NCBI GenBank assembly: GCA_002256985.1 | Contig: NCGO01000004.1 | Location: forward strand, 1-64,000 | DNA length: 64,000 bases | Source of the DNA: Novosphingobium sp. 28-62-57 | GTDB lineage: Bacteria > Pseudomonadota > Alphaproteobacteria > Sphingomonadales > Sphingomonadaceae | Direction of reading: 5' to 3' | Part shown: piece by piece, positions 39,801 to 48,780 of the stretch | Position numbering within the stretch: position 1 is the first letter of the stretch | Layout: every line of letters starts with the position of its first letter | Notes under the pieces: generated by a model | Database searches by the model: none | What the model saw: only the letters and a program-made list of their open reading frames with translations | What the model was told of the DNA's origin: nothing | Translations under genes and position numbers: made by a program

Positions 39801-40835
39801 ATGAAGACCCGCGCCGCCGTAGCCTTCGCCGCCAAGCAACCGCTGGAGATCGTCGAACTCGATCTTGAAGGGCCCAAGGCCGGTGAAGTGCTGGTCGAAA
39901 TCATGGCCACAGGCGTGTGCCACACTGATGCCTACACGCTCGACGGGTTTGACAGCGAAGGCCTGTTCCCCAGCGTGCTGGGCCACGAAGGCGCAGGCAT
40001 TGTTCGCGAAGTGGGCGCTGGCGTCACCTCGGTAAAGCCGGGCGACCACGTGATCCCGCTCTACACGCCCGAATGTGGCAAGTGCAAAACCTGCCTGTCG
40101 GGCAAATCCAACCTGTGCACCGCGATCCGCGCCACGCAGGGCAAAGGCCTGATGCCCGATGGCACCACGCGCTTTTCGTACAAGGGCCAGCCGATCTATC
40201 ACTACATGGGCTGCAGCACGTTCTCGAACTTCACCGTCCTGCCCGAAATCGCGGTCGCCAAGATTCGCGAAGACGCGCCGTTCCAGTCCGCCTGCTACAT
40301 CGGCTGCGGCGTGACCACCGGCGTCGGCGCTGTTACCAAGACCGCAAATGTGCAGCCCGGTGACAATGTCGTGGTGTTCGGCCTTGGCGGCATCGGCCTC
40401 AACGTGCTGCAAGGCGCGCGGATGGCGGGTGCGAACAAGATCATCGGTGTGGATATCAACCCCGACCGCGAGGAGTGGGGCCGCCGCTTCGGCATGACCG
40501 ACTTCCTCAATTCCAAGGGTATGAGCCGCGAGGACACCGTCGCCAAGATCGTCGAGATGACTGACGGCGGCGCGGACTATACCTTCGACGCCACCGGCAA
40601 CACCGAAGTGATGCGCACCGCATTGGAAGCCTGCCACCGCGGCTGGGGCACCAGCATCATCATCGGCGTGGCCGAAGCGGGCAAGGAAGATGTGCCGCAG
40701 ATCGTCGACATGTACATGACCGGCAAGATCGAGATTGATCCGATGATCACCCACGTGATGGGCCTGGAAGAGATCAACACTGCGTTCGACCTGATGCACG
40801 CGGGCAAATCGATCCGGTCTGTCGTGGTTTTCTGA
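39801..40835 (+). CDS. adhC: S-(hydroxymethyl)glutathione dehydrogenase (class III ADH) with internal deletion
   Basis: A 344-residue zinc alcohol dehydrogenase that oxidises S-hydroxymethylglutathione in formaldehyde detoxification. Catalytic zinc ligands are C40 (GVCHTDAYT), H62 (GHEGAG) and C169 (IGCGVTTG); structural zinc ligands are C92, C95, C98, C106. The Rossmann motif is [11 protein letters not shown]. The family is normally about 370 residues: after GVAEAG (residue 294) the segment that usually contains RPFQLVTGR and the KGTAFGG loop is missing, about 26 residues in frame, before [15 protein letters not shown] precedes the start. Confidence 0.93.
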   Translation: MKTRAAVAFAAKQPLEIVELDLEGPKAGEVLVEIMATGVCHTDAYTLDGFDSEGLFPSVLGHEGAGIVREVGAGVTSVKPGDHVIPLYTPECGKCKTCLSGKSNLCTAIRATQGKGLMPDGTTRFSYKGQPIYHYMGCSTFSNFTVLPEIAVAKIREDAPFQSACYIGCGVTTGVGAVTKTANVQPGDNVVVFGLGGIGLNVLQGARMAGANKIIGVDINPDREEWGRRFGMTDFLNSKGMSREDTVAKIVEMTDGGADYTFDATGNTEVMRTALEACHRGWGTSIIIGVAEAGKEDVPQIVDMYMTGKIEIDPMITHVMGLEEINTAFDLMHAGKSIRSVVVF

Positions 40836-40858
40836 CGCGGAACGGATTTGAGGTTGGC

Positions 40859-40899
40859 AAGGGCCGGTCGGACATTACGTTCGACCGGCCCTTTGTTTT
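40859..40899 (+). terminator. Rho-independent terminator of adhC
   Basis: A 12-bp stem (AAGGGCCGGTCG / CGACCGGCCCTT) with an 11-base loop followed by TGTTTTT, 23 bases after the adhC stop. It ends at the stop of the convergent SDR gene; on the minus strand the stem is preceded by A residues and could work in both directions. Confidence 0.9.
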
Positions 40900-41679
40900 T
40901 CACATCGCCGATATCCCGCCGTCCAGCTTCAGCTCAGCGCCGGTCATGAACCGGCTTTCGTCGCTTGCCAGATAGAGCACGCCTGCTGCAATCTCGTCTG
41001 GCTCGCCCACGCGGCCCAGTGGGATCTGGCGGGCGAGTTTGCCCATGACGACGGATTTTTCCATGTTGGCATTGGTGGCGATGCCATCAAGGATTGGCGT
41101 GTCCACAAAGGTCGGGTGGACCGAATTGCAGCGGATGTCCCAGCCGCGCTTGGCGCAAAAGAGCGCGACCGATTTGGACAGCATCCACACTGCGGCCTTG
41201 CTGGCATTGTAACCGGGCATGGTGTCAGACGCGATCAGGCCCGCGATGGAACTGATGTTGACGATGGATGAAGGCTGGCTGTCGCGCAGCAGCGGCAGGG
41301 CCTTCTGGCAGCCCAGAAACACGGAATCGACGTTGATGGCAAAGCCGCGATGCCATTCCTCCAGCGTGCAGGTTTCGATATTCCCGGCAACGCCGACGCC
41401 CGCGTTGTTCACCAGCACCGAAAGCCCGCCCATCTTTTCAGCGGCCAGCGCCATGGCCGCGTCCCAAGCGTCGGCGCTGGTCACATCGTGGCGCATGGCA
41501 AAAGCGGTGCCGGTGCCCAGTGCGGCGTTGATGGCCTCGGCCTGCGTGGCGGCACCATCGCCGTTGATATCGGTCAGCAGCACCTTCGCGCCCTCACGCG
41601 CCAGCATCCACGCATGTGCCGCGCCAAGCCCCTGTGCTGCGCCGGTGATGAGGGCTTTCTTGCCTTGAACTCTGCCCAT
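40900..41679 (-). CDS. Short-chain dehydrogenase/reductase
   Basis: A 259-residue classical SDR. Cofactor motif TGAAQGLG (residues 12-19), NNAG (VLVNNAGVGVAG) and the catalytic Tyr/Lys in GYNASKAAVWM with the preceding Ser (NISSIAGLI) are all intact. Sequence style is that of 3-hydroxysteroid or cyclic-alcohol dehydrogenases, but the substrate cannot be told. ATG 41679 is the conserved start (MGRVQGKKALITG). Convergent with adhC and not obviously in an operon. Confidence 0.88.
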   Translation of the reverse strand: MGRVQGKKALITGAAQGLGAAHAWMLAREGAKVLLTDINGDGAATQAEAINAALGTGTAFAMRHDVTSADAWDAAMALAAEKMGGLSVLVNNAGVGVAGNIETCTLEEWHRGFAINVDSVFLGCQKALPLLRDSQPSSIVNISSIAGLIASDTMPGYNASKAAVWMLSKSVALFCAKRGWDIRCNSVHPTFVDTPILDGIATNANMEKSVVMGKLARQIPLGRVGEPDEIAAGVLYLASDESRFMTGAELKLDGGISAM

Positions 41680-41727
41680 GTCTCTCTCCCGATTATCTAC
41701 GCGCCCACCACCCGAATAACCCCCGCT

Positions 41728-41804
41728 CCCCCGCGAAGGCGGGGGTCTCAGGCGTGTTACGAAACACTCGCGTAAACGGCCTGAGGCCCCCGCCTGCGCG
41801 GGGG
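41728..41804. repeat. Dispersed palindromic repeat, family E
   Basis: Inverted 25-base arms (CCCCCGCGAAGGCGGGGGTC on the left; GCCCCCGCCTGCGCGGGGG on the right), two mismatches, 27 bases between, in the gap between the NUDIX and SDR genes. Related in core to family D at 45217. Confidence 0.82.
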
Positions 41805-41873
41805 CGCATGCAGTTTGGCGTGTTGGGAAAGCAGACAAGCAACTTGGCGCGCATCGCGCAAGCGGCAGACGTA

Positions 41874-42416
41874 TCAGCCCAGGATCGAGGGTGAGAGCAA
41901 GAGCAGCATCCGCGTATCGATGGCATAGCCCTCAGCCCGCTTGGCCGACAGGAAGCTCTCGATTTCCGTAAGGGCAACCCGGTGTACGGTGATGCCTTCG
42001 CCTTCCACGCCGCCGCCTTCTGAAATTTTTTCCAGATCCAGCGCGCGGAACAGCGTGAAGGCCTCGGTCACCATGCCGGGGGAGGAGTGGAACTCGCCCA
42101 GCGATTCGATCCGTCCGGGGCGATAACCGGTTTCCTCTTCCAGTTCGCGCGCAGCGGCGGTGGCGGCATCTTCATGTTCCGCGCCAGCCTCATCGCCGAT
42201 CAACCCGGCGGGCAGTTCGATACAGGGGCGGCCCAGCGGCACGCGGAACTGTTCGACCAGCAGCACGTGGCCATCCTCAATGGCGAGGATCACCGCGGCC
42301 TTGATGTTGCGATTGCGGCCGACATATTCCCACCGGCCGCGCGTCTTGGCCACGATATAGCGGCCCTGCCACTGCACCTGTTCGGGATGGTCGCGATACT
42401 CTTCTTCAAGGCTCAT
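41874..42416 (-). CDS. NUDIX hydrolase (ADP-ribose pyrophosphatase-like)
   Basis: 180 residues. The Nudix box is seen as GAEHEDAATAAARELEEETG after ELPAGLIGDE, the usual arrangement in NudF/ADP-sugar pyrophosphatases. It is the last gene of a leftward unit LemA, TPM, TPM, NUDIX; its ATG overlaps the stop of the preceding TPM gene (ATGA). It probably hydrolyses a nucleoside diphosphate derivative; the link to the LemA/TPM genes is unexplained. Confidence 0.87.
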   Translation of the reverse strand: MSLEEEYRDHPEQVQWQGRYIVAKTRGRWEYVGRNRNIKAAVILAIEDGHVLLVEQFRVPLGRPCIELPAGLIGDEAGAEHEDAATAAARELEEETGYRPGRIESLGEFHSSPGMVTEAFTLFRALDLEKISEGGGVEGEGITVHRVALTEIESFLSAKRAEGYAIDTRMLLLLSPSILG

Positions 42417-43093
42417 ACTTCGATCAACCTGTCTGGCAATTCGTTGGCATCGTCGGCGTGGCGGGGCAGGTGTTCGGCCAGAACCTTGCCCACTTCGGCA
42501 ACGGCTGCGGCGATCCCTTGGGCAATCTGGCCTGCGCGCAGCGGATCGAGCATGGCCTTCATCGCATAGCCCCACGTGTCGGGCGCAACTTTCGATGCGA
42601 TGGCGGCATCGGCGATGATTTCGGCGTGATGCTCATCAAGGCTGACATAGATCAGCACGCCGGTGCGGCCGGAAGTCCGGCTCTCTGCACCCACGCGAAA
42701 GCAGGTCAGTGCGCGGGAGCGTACGCGAGCATTGCGGATGAAACGCGGCGTCAGCCACAGGCCCAGCGGTGTGAACCGCATCAGCAGGTATACGGCCATG
42801 AACTTCAGCGCGGCCAAAGTGATGGCCACGCCCAACACGCCACGCGGCGTCCAATCGTGGCCCCACAGACCCAGTGCGCGCTCAACCATGCCCAAGGCGA
42901 CCATCGGCGCAATTTCCAGCGCTGTCATCGCCAGAAGGGCCGCCACGGCAGACCAGATCAGCGCGATGTCGTGGTAGGCATCGGAACGTGACGTCACGAT
43001 GGTGACAATCTCGCCCGCGCTGCCAGCCTCGGCAGCGGCCACCGCATCGGATACGATCTTGTGATCCGAAGCTGTCATTGCAGGCTTAGCCAT
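42413..43093 (-). CDS. TPM-domain membrane protein
   Basis: 226 residues, beginning with a short acidic stretch (SAGEIVTIVTSRSDAYHDIA) of the TPM fold, two or three membrane helices (about 40-100), then the rest of the TPM domain (GVLIYVSLDEHHAEIIADAA; GYAMKAMLDPLRAG). The membrane helices are inserted into the TPM domain. Start ATG 43093 shares its A with the stop of the upstream gene (TGATG), so the two are coupled. Confidence 0.8.
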   Translation of the reverse strand: MAKPAMTASDHKIVSDAVAAAEAGSAGEIVTIVTSRSDAYHDIALIWSAVAALLAMTALEIAPMVALGMVERALGLWGHDWTPRGVLGVAITLAALKFMAVYLLMRFTPLGLWLTPRFIRNARVRSRALTCFRVGAESRTSGRTGVLIYVSLDEHHAEIIADAAIASKVAPDTWGYAMKAMLDPLRAGQIAQGIAAAVAEVGKVLAEHLPRHADDANELPDRLIEV

Positions 43094-43941
43094 CACCAGT
43101 CCCCCGAAGCGCCGCCGCCATCAAAGCCGCCACCACCGCCACCAAATCCGCCGAAGCCACCGCCCGAATCCGAGCCGCCCCAACTGGAACCGCCCCAACC
43201 CGAATTGCTGTTGCTGTGCGATGCCGCCCGCGCGATTTCGCTGATTCCCCATAGCACTACGCCCGGATCAATGCCGCTGCGGCGATGGGCAAATCCGCGA
43301 TTGCGCCGCCCGAAGATGGCAATCGCCACCACGATCAGGATGATCCAGAAGACCGCGCTGGCAATGGTGCCCCCGCTGCTGGAAGCGCCATCACGCTGGG
43401 CTGCCGCTGCGGCCTCGGCAATGGCCTTGGCATCGGCGGGGTCGCGGTTGAGCTGTGCGATGATCTGATCGACCGCAGCGTTTACGCCGCCAGCATAGTC
43501 ACCGGCGCGGAAACGCGGTGTCACCTCGTCGCGCAGGATGCGGCCTGCCAGCACATCGGGCAGGCGCTCCTGCACTCCGCGCGCAGCATGAATGCGCAGC
43601 TTGCGGTCGGCAGGTGCAATAAGGAACAGCACGCCCTGTTCGGTCTTGGCTCCGCCAATGTCCCAACTCTCCGCCAGTTGCTGCGCATAATCGGCCACGT
43701 CCACGCCATCAAGCGACGGAACGGTGGCCACGATGATCGCCCGTCCAGTTTGGGCGGTATAGGCAGTCAGCTTCTGCGTCAGCGCGGCTTCATCGGCATC
43801 GGGAAGGATGTTGGCTTGATCCAGCACCGGGCCATCGGGCCGCGCGGGCAGGGCGGCATGTGCTGCACCTGCCATCAGCAGGAGCAGCACCGCCCAAATC
43901 TGCCACAATGCCCGCGCCAAAGCCCTTGGGGGGCGGGTCAT
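43093..43941 (-). CDS. TPM-domain protein, YgcG-like, with Gly/Ser-rich tail
   Basis: 282 residues: signal peptide (about 1-30), TPM domain (QANILPDADEAALTQKLTAY; GVQERLPDVLAGRILRDEV), a membrane helix (VFWIILIVVAIAIFGRR) and a Gly/Ser-rich tail ending GGGASGDW. Such YgcG proteins pair with LemA in many bacteria; in plants the TPM fold (TLP18.3) helps photosystem repair. The role here is unknown, probably envelope-related. It starts 1 base after the LemA stop codon. Confidence 0.85.
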   Translation of the reverse strand: MTRPPRALARALWQIWAVLLLLMAGAAHAALPARPDGPVLDQANILPDADEAALTQKLTAYTAQTGRAIIVATVPSLDGVDVADYAQQLAESWDIGGAKTEQGVLFLIAPADRKLRIHAARGVQERLPDVLAGRILRDEVTPRFRAGDYAGGVNAAVDQIIAQLNRDPADAKAIAEAAAAAQRDGASSSGGTIASAVFWIILIVVAIAIFGRRNRGFAHRRSGIDPGVVLWGISEIARAASHSNSNSGWGGSSWGGSDSGGGFGGFGGGGGGFDGGGASGDW

Positions 43942-43942
43942 A

Positions 43943-44599
43943 TTATTGTCCAGTTGCCGGAGCAGCGTTCGGACCAGCAGGCGCGTTCATGTCAAAGTTC
44001 ACCGTCGGCGCGGCCTCCGCACCGGCAGCAGCCTTGAACGGCACCATCGGCTTGGCCCCGTGGATCAGCTTTGCGCCAATCGCATCGGGGAAGGTGCGGA
44101 TCGTGGTGTTATAGGCTTGCACCGCTTCGTTATAGCGCGTGCGGCTCACGTTGATGCGGTTCTCGGTGCCTTCCAGTTGCACCATCAGATCGGCAAAGCG
44201 CGCCTGGCTTTGCAGCTGCGGATAGTTTTCCACCACCGTGCGCAGCTGGCCCAGCGCCTGCGTCAACTGGTTCTGCGCGCTCTGGAATTTCTCGAACTCT
44301 GCCGGGTTCGAAAGATCATCAGTCGTGATGTTGATCGATGTGGCCGCGGCGCGCGCATTGGTCACGTTCGTCAGGATCGTGGTTTCCGATGCCGCTGCAC
44401 CCTTGGCCGTGGCCACAAGGTTGGGGATCAGGTCGGCACGGCGCTGATAGGAGCTTTCCACATCGGCCCAACGCGCCTTGGCCTCTTCTTCGGCGGTGGG
44501 CACGGAATTGATCCCGCAGGCCGAAAGGCTGGCTGCGGCAACGCTGGCAAAGGCGATCTGGCTGAAGCGGCCCATCTTGTTCAAAACGTGTGCGGCCAT
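43943..44599 (-). CDS. lemA: LemA-family lipoprotein
   Basis: 218 residues. Lipobox LSAC with Cys28, then the LemA coiled-coil domain (KARWADVESSYQRRADLIPN; RFADLMVQLEGTENRINVSR; RYNEAVQAYNTTIRTFPDAI). LemA proteins are membrane-anchored helical bundles next to TPM proteins, with poorly known roles in envelope homeostasis. ATG 44599 with AGGGG upstream is preferred to ATG 44575. First gene of the leftward unit of four. Confidence 0.88.
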   Translation of the reverse strand: MAAHVLNKMGRFSQIAFASVAAASLSACGINSVPTAEEEAKARWADVESSYQRRADLIPNLVATAKGAAASETTILTNVTNARAAATSINITTDDLSNPAEFEKFQSAQNQLTQALGQLRTVVENYPQLQSQARFADLMVQLEGTENRINVSRTRYNEAVQAYNTTIRTFPDAIGAKLIHGAKPMVPFKAAAGAEAAPTVNFDMNAPAGPNAAPATGQ

Positions 44600-44780
44600 T
44601 GAAAAGTCATCCCCTTGATAGGGCCACAAACGCGACCCGGATGCTACAACAGATAGAGGTCCGACGTGACTGTTCAAGTATGGAACCGGATTGCAACCGT
44701 TTGTGTCTTGTCGCGCCGGGCAGTGGCTGGCACACGGCTTTCCCAATATGGTTAATGTTTCTAAGGGGGAACCGGTCGAT

Positions 44781-45203
44781 ATGCTCTCAGAATTCAAGGC
44801 CTTCATCGCACGCGGCAACGTGCTCGATCTCGCGGTCGGTGTGATCATTGGCGCGGCTTTTGGCAAGATCGTCTCGTCGCTGACTGACGATGTGATTATG
44901 CCGCTGATCAGCGCCGTGACGGGTGGGGTTGATTTCAGCCAGAAGTTCGTCGTGCTCGGCACCATCCCGGCAGACTACAAGGGTGAGATGACGTATGCCG
45001 CGCTCAAGACAGCGGGCGTTGCCATGCTCGGCTGGGGCGCGTTCATTACCGCGATCATCAACTTCCTGATTCTGGCCTTCGTGATCTTCCTGATCGTGCG
45101 ACAGGCCAACAAGGTTCTGGCCAAGCCCGAAGAACCCGCTGCGCCTGCTGGGCCGACTGAAGTCGAACTGCTCGCCGAAATCCGCGACGCCCTCAAGAAG
45201 TAA
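44781..45203 (+). CDS. mscL: Large-conductance mechanosensitive channel MscL
   Basis: 140 residues. The conserved N-terminus [20 protein letters not shown] continues into [20 protein letters not shown]; a second helix ([17 protein letters not shown]) and a charged C-terminal bundle follow. Opens under membrane tension to release solutes during osmotic downshock. AAGGGGG before ATG 44781 sets the start. Monocistronic; a palindromic repeat follows. Confidence 0.96.
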   Translation: MLSEFKAFIARGNVLDLAVGVIIGAAFGKIVSSLTDDVIMPLISAVTGGVDFSQKFVVLGTIPADYKGEMTYAALKTAGVAMLGWGAFITAIINFLILAFVIFLIVRQANKVLAKPEEPAAPAGPTEVELLAEIRDALKK

Positions 45204-45216
45204 CCACTAATCCCTT

Positions 45217-45313
45217 CGTCATTCCCGCGCAGGCGGGAATCCAGCGACAGAAACGTCGTCGCAACGCGATGGCGCTTCCGTTTGACTGGATCCCCGCCTG
45301 CGCGGGGATGACG
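45217..45313. repeat. Dispersed palindromic repeat, family D
   Basis: Inverted 27-base arms (CATTCCCGCGCAGGCGGGAA, then its near-complement at 45287-45313) with a 43-base middle, between mscL and ssrA. This is the 'CGTCATTCCCGCG...' element common in alphaproteobacterial intergenic regions. Confidence 0.85.
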
Positions 45314-45399
45314 GCCTCATAAGGGTAAAAGAGCCAACCAGAGAAGGGTGGGTGCAAACCCGCCTCTTTTCATTTCCGCGACACGCCCTATATGCACTC

Positions 45400-45720
45400 C
45401 TGCCGGTTTCGACCGGCTATGGTGATAAACTGCGGCGTGCAATAGGCACAGCGGACCCGGGGGCGGTACCCGGCGGCTCCACCATCACTACCGTGTCCCT
45501 TGGGATGCGGGCCTTGTTGTCGCAAGGGTGTTGATGGGGCCGAACTAGGATCGACGTGTGTTGAAAAGCGCTGTTTTTGCCCAGGCTGAGTAACCTGTTA
45601 TAGGCTCACAACTCACAAGTGCCAACGACAACGAAGCACTTGCTCTCGCAGCATAATTCTAGGGGCTAACGCCCTGAAGTTATAAAGCGAAAGCACGGTT
45701 CGGACCGAACCGGGTAACAG
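45400..45720 (+). ncRNA. ssrA: Two-piece (circularly permuted) tmRNA
   Basis: tmRNA frees stalled ribosomes and tags the unfinished protein. As in other alphaproteobacteria the gene is permuted: the acceptor piece comes first and ends GGCTCCACCA at 45484 after a T-arm-like stem CCGGG/CCCGG; the coding piece starts at GGGGCCG (45536). GGGGCCG pairs with CGGCTCC to rebuild the acceptor stem across the two pieces. The tag frame GCC...TAA at 45621-45656 encodes ANDNEALALAA. The outer ends are estimated (possible -10 TATATG at 45390); the 3' end is near the hairpin GGTTCGGACCGAACC (about 45698-45712). Confidence 0.93.
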
Positions 45721-45826
45721 AATCGGAAACCGGGGGCTGGGGGCGAGCCTAGCAACAGAATCGCCCTATTTCCCCACTTTTGGCGTTCGTGCAGATTGCA
45801 CTGGCACAGGCCACTGGCACAGGCTT

Positions 45827-45916
45827 CGTCATCCTGAACTCGTTTCAGGATCCATGGTGCCAAACAAGCATCGGTCTCGATTGAGAAATGGACCCTGAAC
45901 CAAGTTCAGGGTGACG
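45827..45916. repeat. Dispersed palindromic repeat, family B
   Basis: A 90-base unit with inverted ends (CATCCTGAACTCGTTTCAGG; CCTGAACCAAGTTCAGGGTG), matching units at 12014 and 50074. A half-unit of family C (GCTCATGCTGAGCTTGTCGA) lies just after it at about 45947-45966. Confidence 0.85.
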
Positions 45917-45980
45917 GATTTTCAGAAGTAAGCGTGTGATCTCGCTCATGCTGAGCTTGTCGAAGCATGCCGCCCAAAGC

Positions 45981-46229
45981 TCAGGCCTCAGCCGAAGCCT
46001 CTGCCCGCTCGCGCGCTTCGGTTTCCATCCGCACCGCGTCGAGGATCTTGGCCCCGGCGATGAACACCGCGCCCGTTGCTGCCAGAAACAGCAATTGCCC
46101 GCCAAATCCCGGATATTCGGTAAGGTAGGCCTTGCCGCGCTCCACTGCGCCCAGCGACAGTGCGTAGATCACCGCGAAGGCTTCGAACCGGGTCTTGATA
46201 ACAAAGAGGCGACCAAACTTGCGAAGCAT
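45981..46229 (-). CDS. Small membrane protein (82 aa)
   Basis: Begins MLRKFGRLFVIKTRFEAFAV, has a central hydrophobic helix (GGQLLFLAATGAVFIAGAKI) and an acidic tail (METEARERAEASAEA). The start has a good AAGGA. It looks like a conserved sphingomonad small membrane protein of unknown function. Confidence 0.72.
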   Translation of the reverse strand: MLRKFGRLFVIKTRFEAFAVIYALSLGAVERGKAYLTEYPGFGGQLLFLAATGAVFIAGAKILDAVRMETEARERAEASAEA

Positions 46230-46390
46230 CCTGAACGGTGTCCTTTTGTCTTTCCACTGTCACAGCAATGATCGTGCCAGATCATATGGGGCGGGGTGCC
46301 AGCTTGGTTAACGCAGGCTTCACTGTAAAGCGCAGCGACAAGCGGACAAGGCCCTTGTGTCAGGGATGTGTCAGGGATACGCGCAAGGTT

Positions 46391-47656
46391 TCAGGCGAGT
46401 TCCCGCAATTCCAGCGTTTCCAGCAGCGCAGCGCGCGCCGTAATCACGCTTTGCGCCAGTGATTCCCGTCCCAGATCAACAGGATCAATCTGTTCGGGCC
46501 ACTTGGCCGCCACCACTGCCTCAACCCGCGCAATCCTTGCCTCATCCAGCAGAAACCGCGGATCGACAGTGGAAGGATCGGCGACAACGCGCAGGCGCAG
46601 ACAGGCAGGGCCGCCGCCATTGGCCATCGATTGCTTCACATCCACCGGAAACACCCGCCGGATCGGCCCGTTCGAGGCCACGTGGCCATCCAGCCAGGCC
46701 CGCACCGAGGGCATTTCCCAAGCCTCCAGCGGAATTACGAGGCCCATCTCACCTGATGGCAATGTCAGCAATTGCGCGTTGAACAGGTAGCTTTTGATTG
46801 CATCGGCCAGGCTCACCGCGCTGGCGGGCACGACCACGATCTCCGCCTCGGGCAGTCGCTCCCGGATTGCGGTATACGTGCCTTCGGGATCGGCAAAGGC
46901 CTGCTCGTGCGCAAACAGCACCCGCTCATTGGCCACGGCCACCACATCGTTGTGGAATGCGCCAGCGGCGATGGCCTCGCCCGATTGCTCCACAAACAGG
47001 CACCGCGCCGGATCAAGCCCATGCACCCGCGCCACCGCTCGGCTGGCCTGCTCATGCTGCCGCGCCGGGAAGGCTCCTCCGGTCTTGCCGTAGACGAAGA
47101 TTTCCAGCCCCGGCGCGTCATGGGCGGCACACATCCGCATGTGATTGGCCGCGCCCTCATCGCCAAAGCAGGCGGGCACGGCATCATGCACCGCAAAATG
47201 CGTAGCGTCCGCAAAGGCCAGCCGCAACTGGCGCACCGTATCAGGCCATTCCTGCGAGCGGTGCGGCATCGTGACAAGGTTCGCCGTGCTCAGATGGCAG
47301 CGCCCGTCTGCCGTATCCGGCGCGGGGCTCACCGTGGCCGCATTGGCCGTCCACATCGCTGAGGCAGACCACGCCGCCGCGCGCAATCTGCGCTGTGCAG
47401 GGTCGGCCTCGTCAATGCTGCCTAGCCCCAGCGCGTTCAGGAACACCGGATTTGGCCGTGGGAGCGGCGCAAACAGCCCTTGCGCCAGTCCCAGTCCCAG
47501 ATTGTGCCGCATCTTGGTCAGTCCCTGCAGCGCCGCCGCACGCGGGTAGGATACCTCACCCGCATGGCTGGACGAGGCCAGATTGCCAAGGCTCAGCCCT
47601 GCGTAGTTATGGCTCGGGCCAACCAGACCATCGAAGTTGATTTCTACCAGAGGCAT
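46391..47656 (-). CDS. astB: N-succinylarginine dihydrolase
   Basis: 421 residues. AstB hydrolyses N2-succinylarginine to succinylornithine, CO2 and ammonia, step 2 of the arginine succinyltransferase pathway. The N-terminus VEINFDGLVGPSHNYAGLSL, SANLVTMPHRSQEW-like HRSQEW segment, FHNDVVAVANERVLF and the C-terminal Cys region (MANGGGPACLRLRV) match the family, and the length is normal. Last of the leftward unit M20 hydrolase, astA, astB; a family-A palindrome lies between astA and astB. astC, astD and astE are not in the window. Confidence 0.95.
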   Translation of the reverse strand: MPLVEINFDGLVGPSHNYAGLSLGNLASSSHAGEVSYPRAAALQGLTKMRHNLGLGLAQGLFAPLPRPNPVFLNALGLGSIDEADPAQRRLRAAAWSASAMWTANAATVSPAPDTADGRCHLSTANLVTMPHRSQEWPDTVRQLRLAFADATHFAVHDAVPACFGDEGAANHMRMCAAHDAPGLEIFVYGKTGGAFPARQHEQASRAVARVHGLDPARCLFVEQSGEAIAAGAFHNDVVAVANERVLFAHEQAFADPEGTYTAIRERLPEAEIVVVPASAVSLADAIKSYLFNAQLLTLPSGEMGLVIPLEAWEMPSVRAWLDGHVASNGPIRRVFPVDVKQSMANGGGPACLRLRVVADPSTVDPRFLLDEARIARVEAVVAAKWPEQIDPVDLGRESLAQSVITARAALLETLELRELA

Positions 47657-47675
47657 TAATTACTCTTCCTGAATT

Positions 47676-47743
47676 CCGTTCGTGTCGAGCGAAGTCGAGA
47701 CACTCTGGCGCGCGCGTGTCTCGACTTCGCTCGACACGAACGG
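47676..47743. repeat. Dispersed palindromic repeat, family A (copy 2)
   Basis: Perfect 28-base inverted arms (same core as 29086) around a 12-base GC-rich loop. It sits inside the ast operon, between the astA stop and the astB start, where the transcript would form a very stable hairpin. Confidence 0.92.
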
Positions 47744-47751
47744 GAAGGGGG

Positions 47752-48780
47752 TTAGCGGCTCACGAACCAGACCTTGTCGCCCGCGCTCACACCCAGCGCC
47801 GCAGCGGCCTCTGGGGCAAGCGTCAGGCCTTCAGGCGTCTCGCAAACTTCGGCAAAGGTGCAGCGGTAATCCGAAAGCTGGCCAGTGGCGACCAGCGCTT
47901 TCACACCACATTCCGGTGCGCCCACAACCGCCACCGGCAGTTCCTTCGCCTCACAGATCGATCGCACCCGGTCCGTCCGCGCCGTCATGGTCGGGCCACC
48001 GTCGAAGATGTCGACATAGCCTTCATAGGCAAAGCCCTCCTCCTCCAGCATCCGCATCGCTGCGCGGCCCGATGGGTGTGGCAACCCGATGGCCGAGCGC
48101 GCGGTTTCGGGCAGCATGGCGATATAAACAGGGTGCTTGGGCATCAGATCGGCAATGAACTGGTTGCCGTTGATCGCGTTGAAATAGTCCGCTTCCTGAA
48201 AACTCATGCCGAAAAAACGCCCGGCCACACCATCCCAGAATGGCGATCCCCCGCGCTCATCAATCACGCCGCGCAACTCGGCCAGAATCTTCTCGCCAAA
48301 GCGCTGGCGGTGCATCGCGATGAACAGATAGCGGCTGCGGGCCAGCAACATGCCCAAGCCGCCTGCACGTTCGTTCGGATGGAGGAACAGGCCGCCCACC
48401 TCGCTTGATCCTTCCAGATCGGTGACAAGGTTGAGCATCTCAGCCCGAAACGTGCGGTTCAGTTCTTTCGAATGCTGCGTCAGCGTGGCCATGCGATAGG
48501 AATAGAACGGCCATTTGCGGCCCACGTTGGTGAAAATCTGCGACGTGCCGCGCACTTCGCCGGTGGCCGCATTTTCCAGCACGAAGACGAACAGTTCGTC
48601 GTGCGGATTGCGCGGATCGCCCGGATCAGTGTTGGCATAGGCTTCTGCCGCGCGGCGCAGTTTGGTGGTCAAAGCCTTGCGATCTGCGGGGAGATTGGTG
48701 AAGCCCCCGCCGGTCAGCTTGGCCATTTCATACAACGGCTGCAGATCACTCGCGCGCGCCGCGCGGATACGGAACGTCAT
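47752..48780 (-). CDS. astA: Arginine N-succinyltransferase
   Basis: 342 residues. AstA transfers succinyl from succinyl-CoA to arginine, the first step of the pathway. The acyltransferase core is seen in FTNVGRKWPFYSYRMATLTQ, EVGGLFLHPNERAGGLGMLL and SPFWDGVAGRFFGMSFQEAD, typical of the family. Start ATG 48780 shares its A with the stop of the M20 gene (TGATG), so the two are coupled. The enzyme is the single-subunit form. Confidence 0.95.
   Translation of the reverse strand: MTFRIRAARASDLQPLYEMAKLTGGGFTNLPADRKALTTKLRRAAEAYANTDPGDPRNPHDELFVFVLENAATGEVRGTSQIFTNVGRKWPFYSYRMATLTQHSKELNRTFRAEMLNLVTDLEGSSEVGGLFLHPNERAGGLGMLLARSRYLFIAMHRQRFGEKILAELRGVIDERGGSPFWDGVAGRFFGMSFQEADYFNAINGNQFIADLMPKHPVYIAMLPETARSAIGLPHPSGRAAMRMLEEEGFAYEGYVDIFDGGPTMTARTDRVRSICEAKELPVAVVGAPECGVKALVATGQLSDYRCTFAEVCETPEGLTLAPEAAAALGVSAGDKVWFVSR

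Noticed and set aside
46358-46379. Two copies of TGTCAGGGAT in tandem upstream of the small membrane-protein gene
   Set aside because: Only two copies, no dyad and no clear promoter context; chance duplication is likely.
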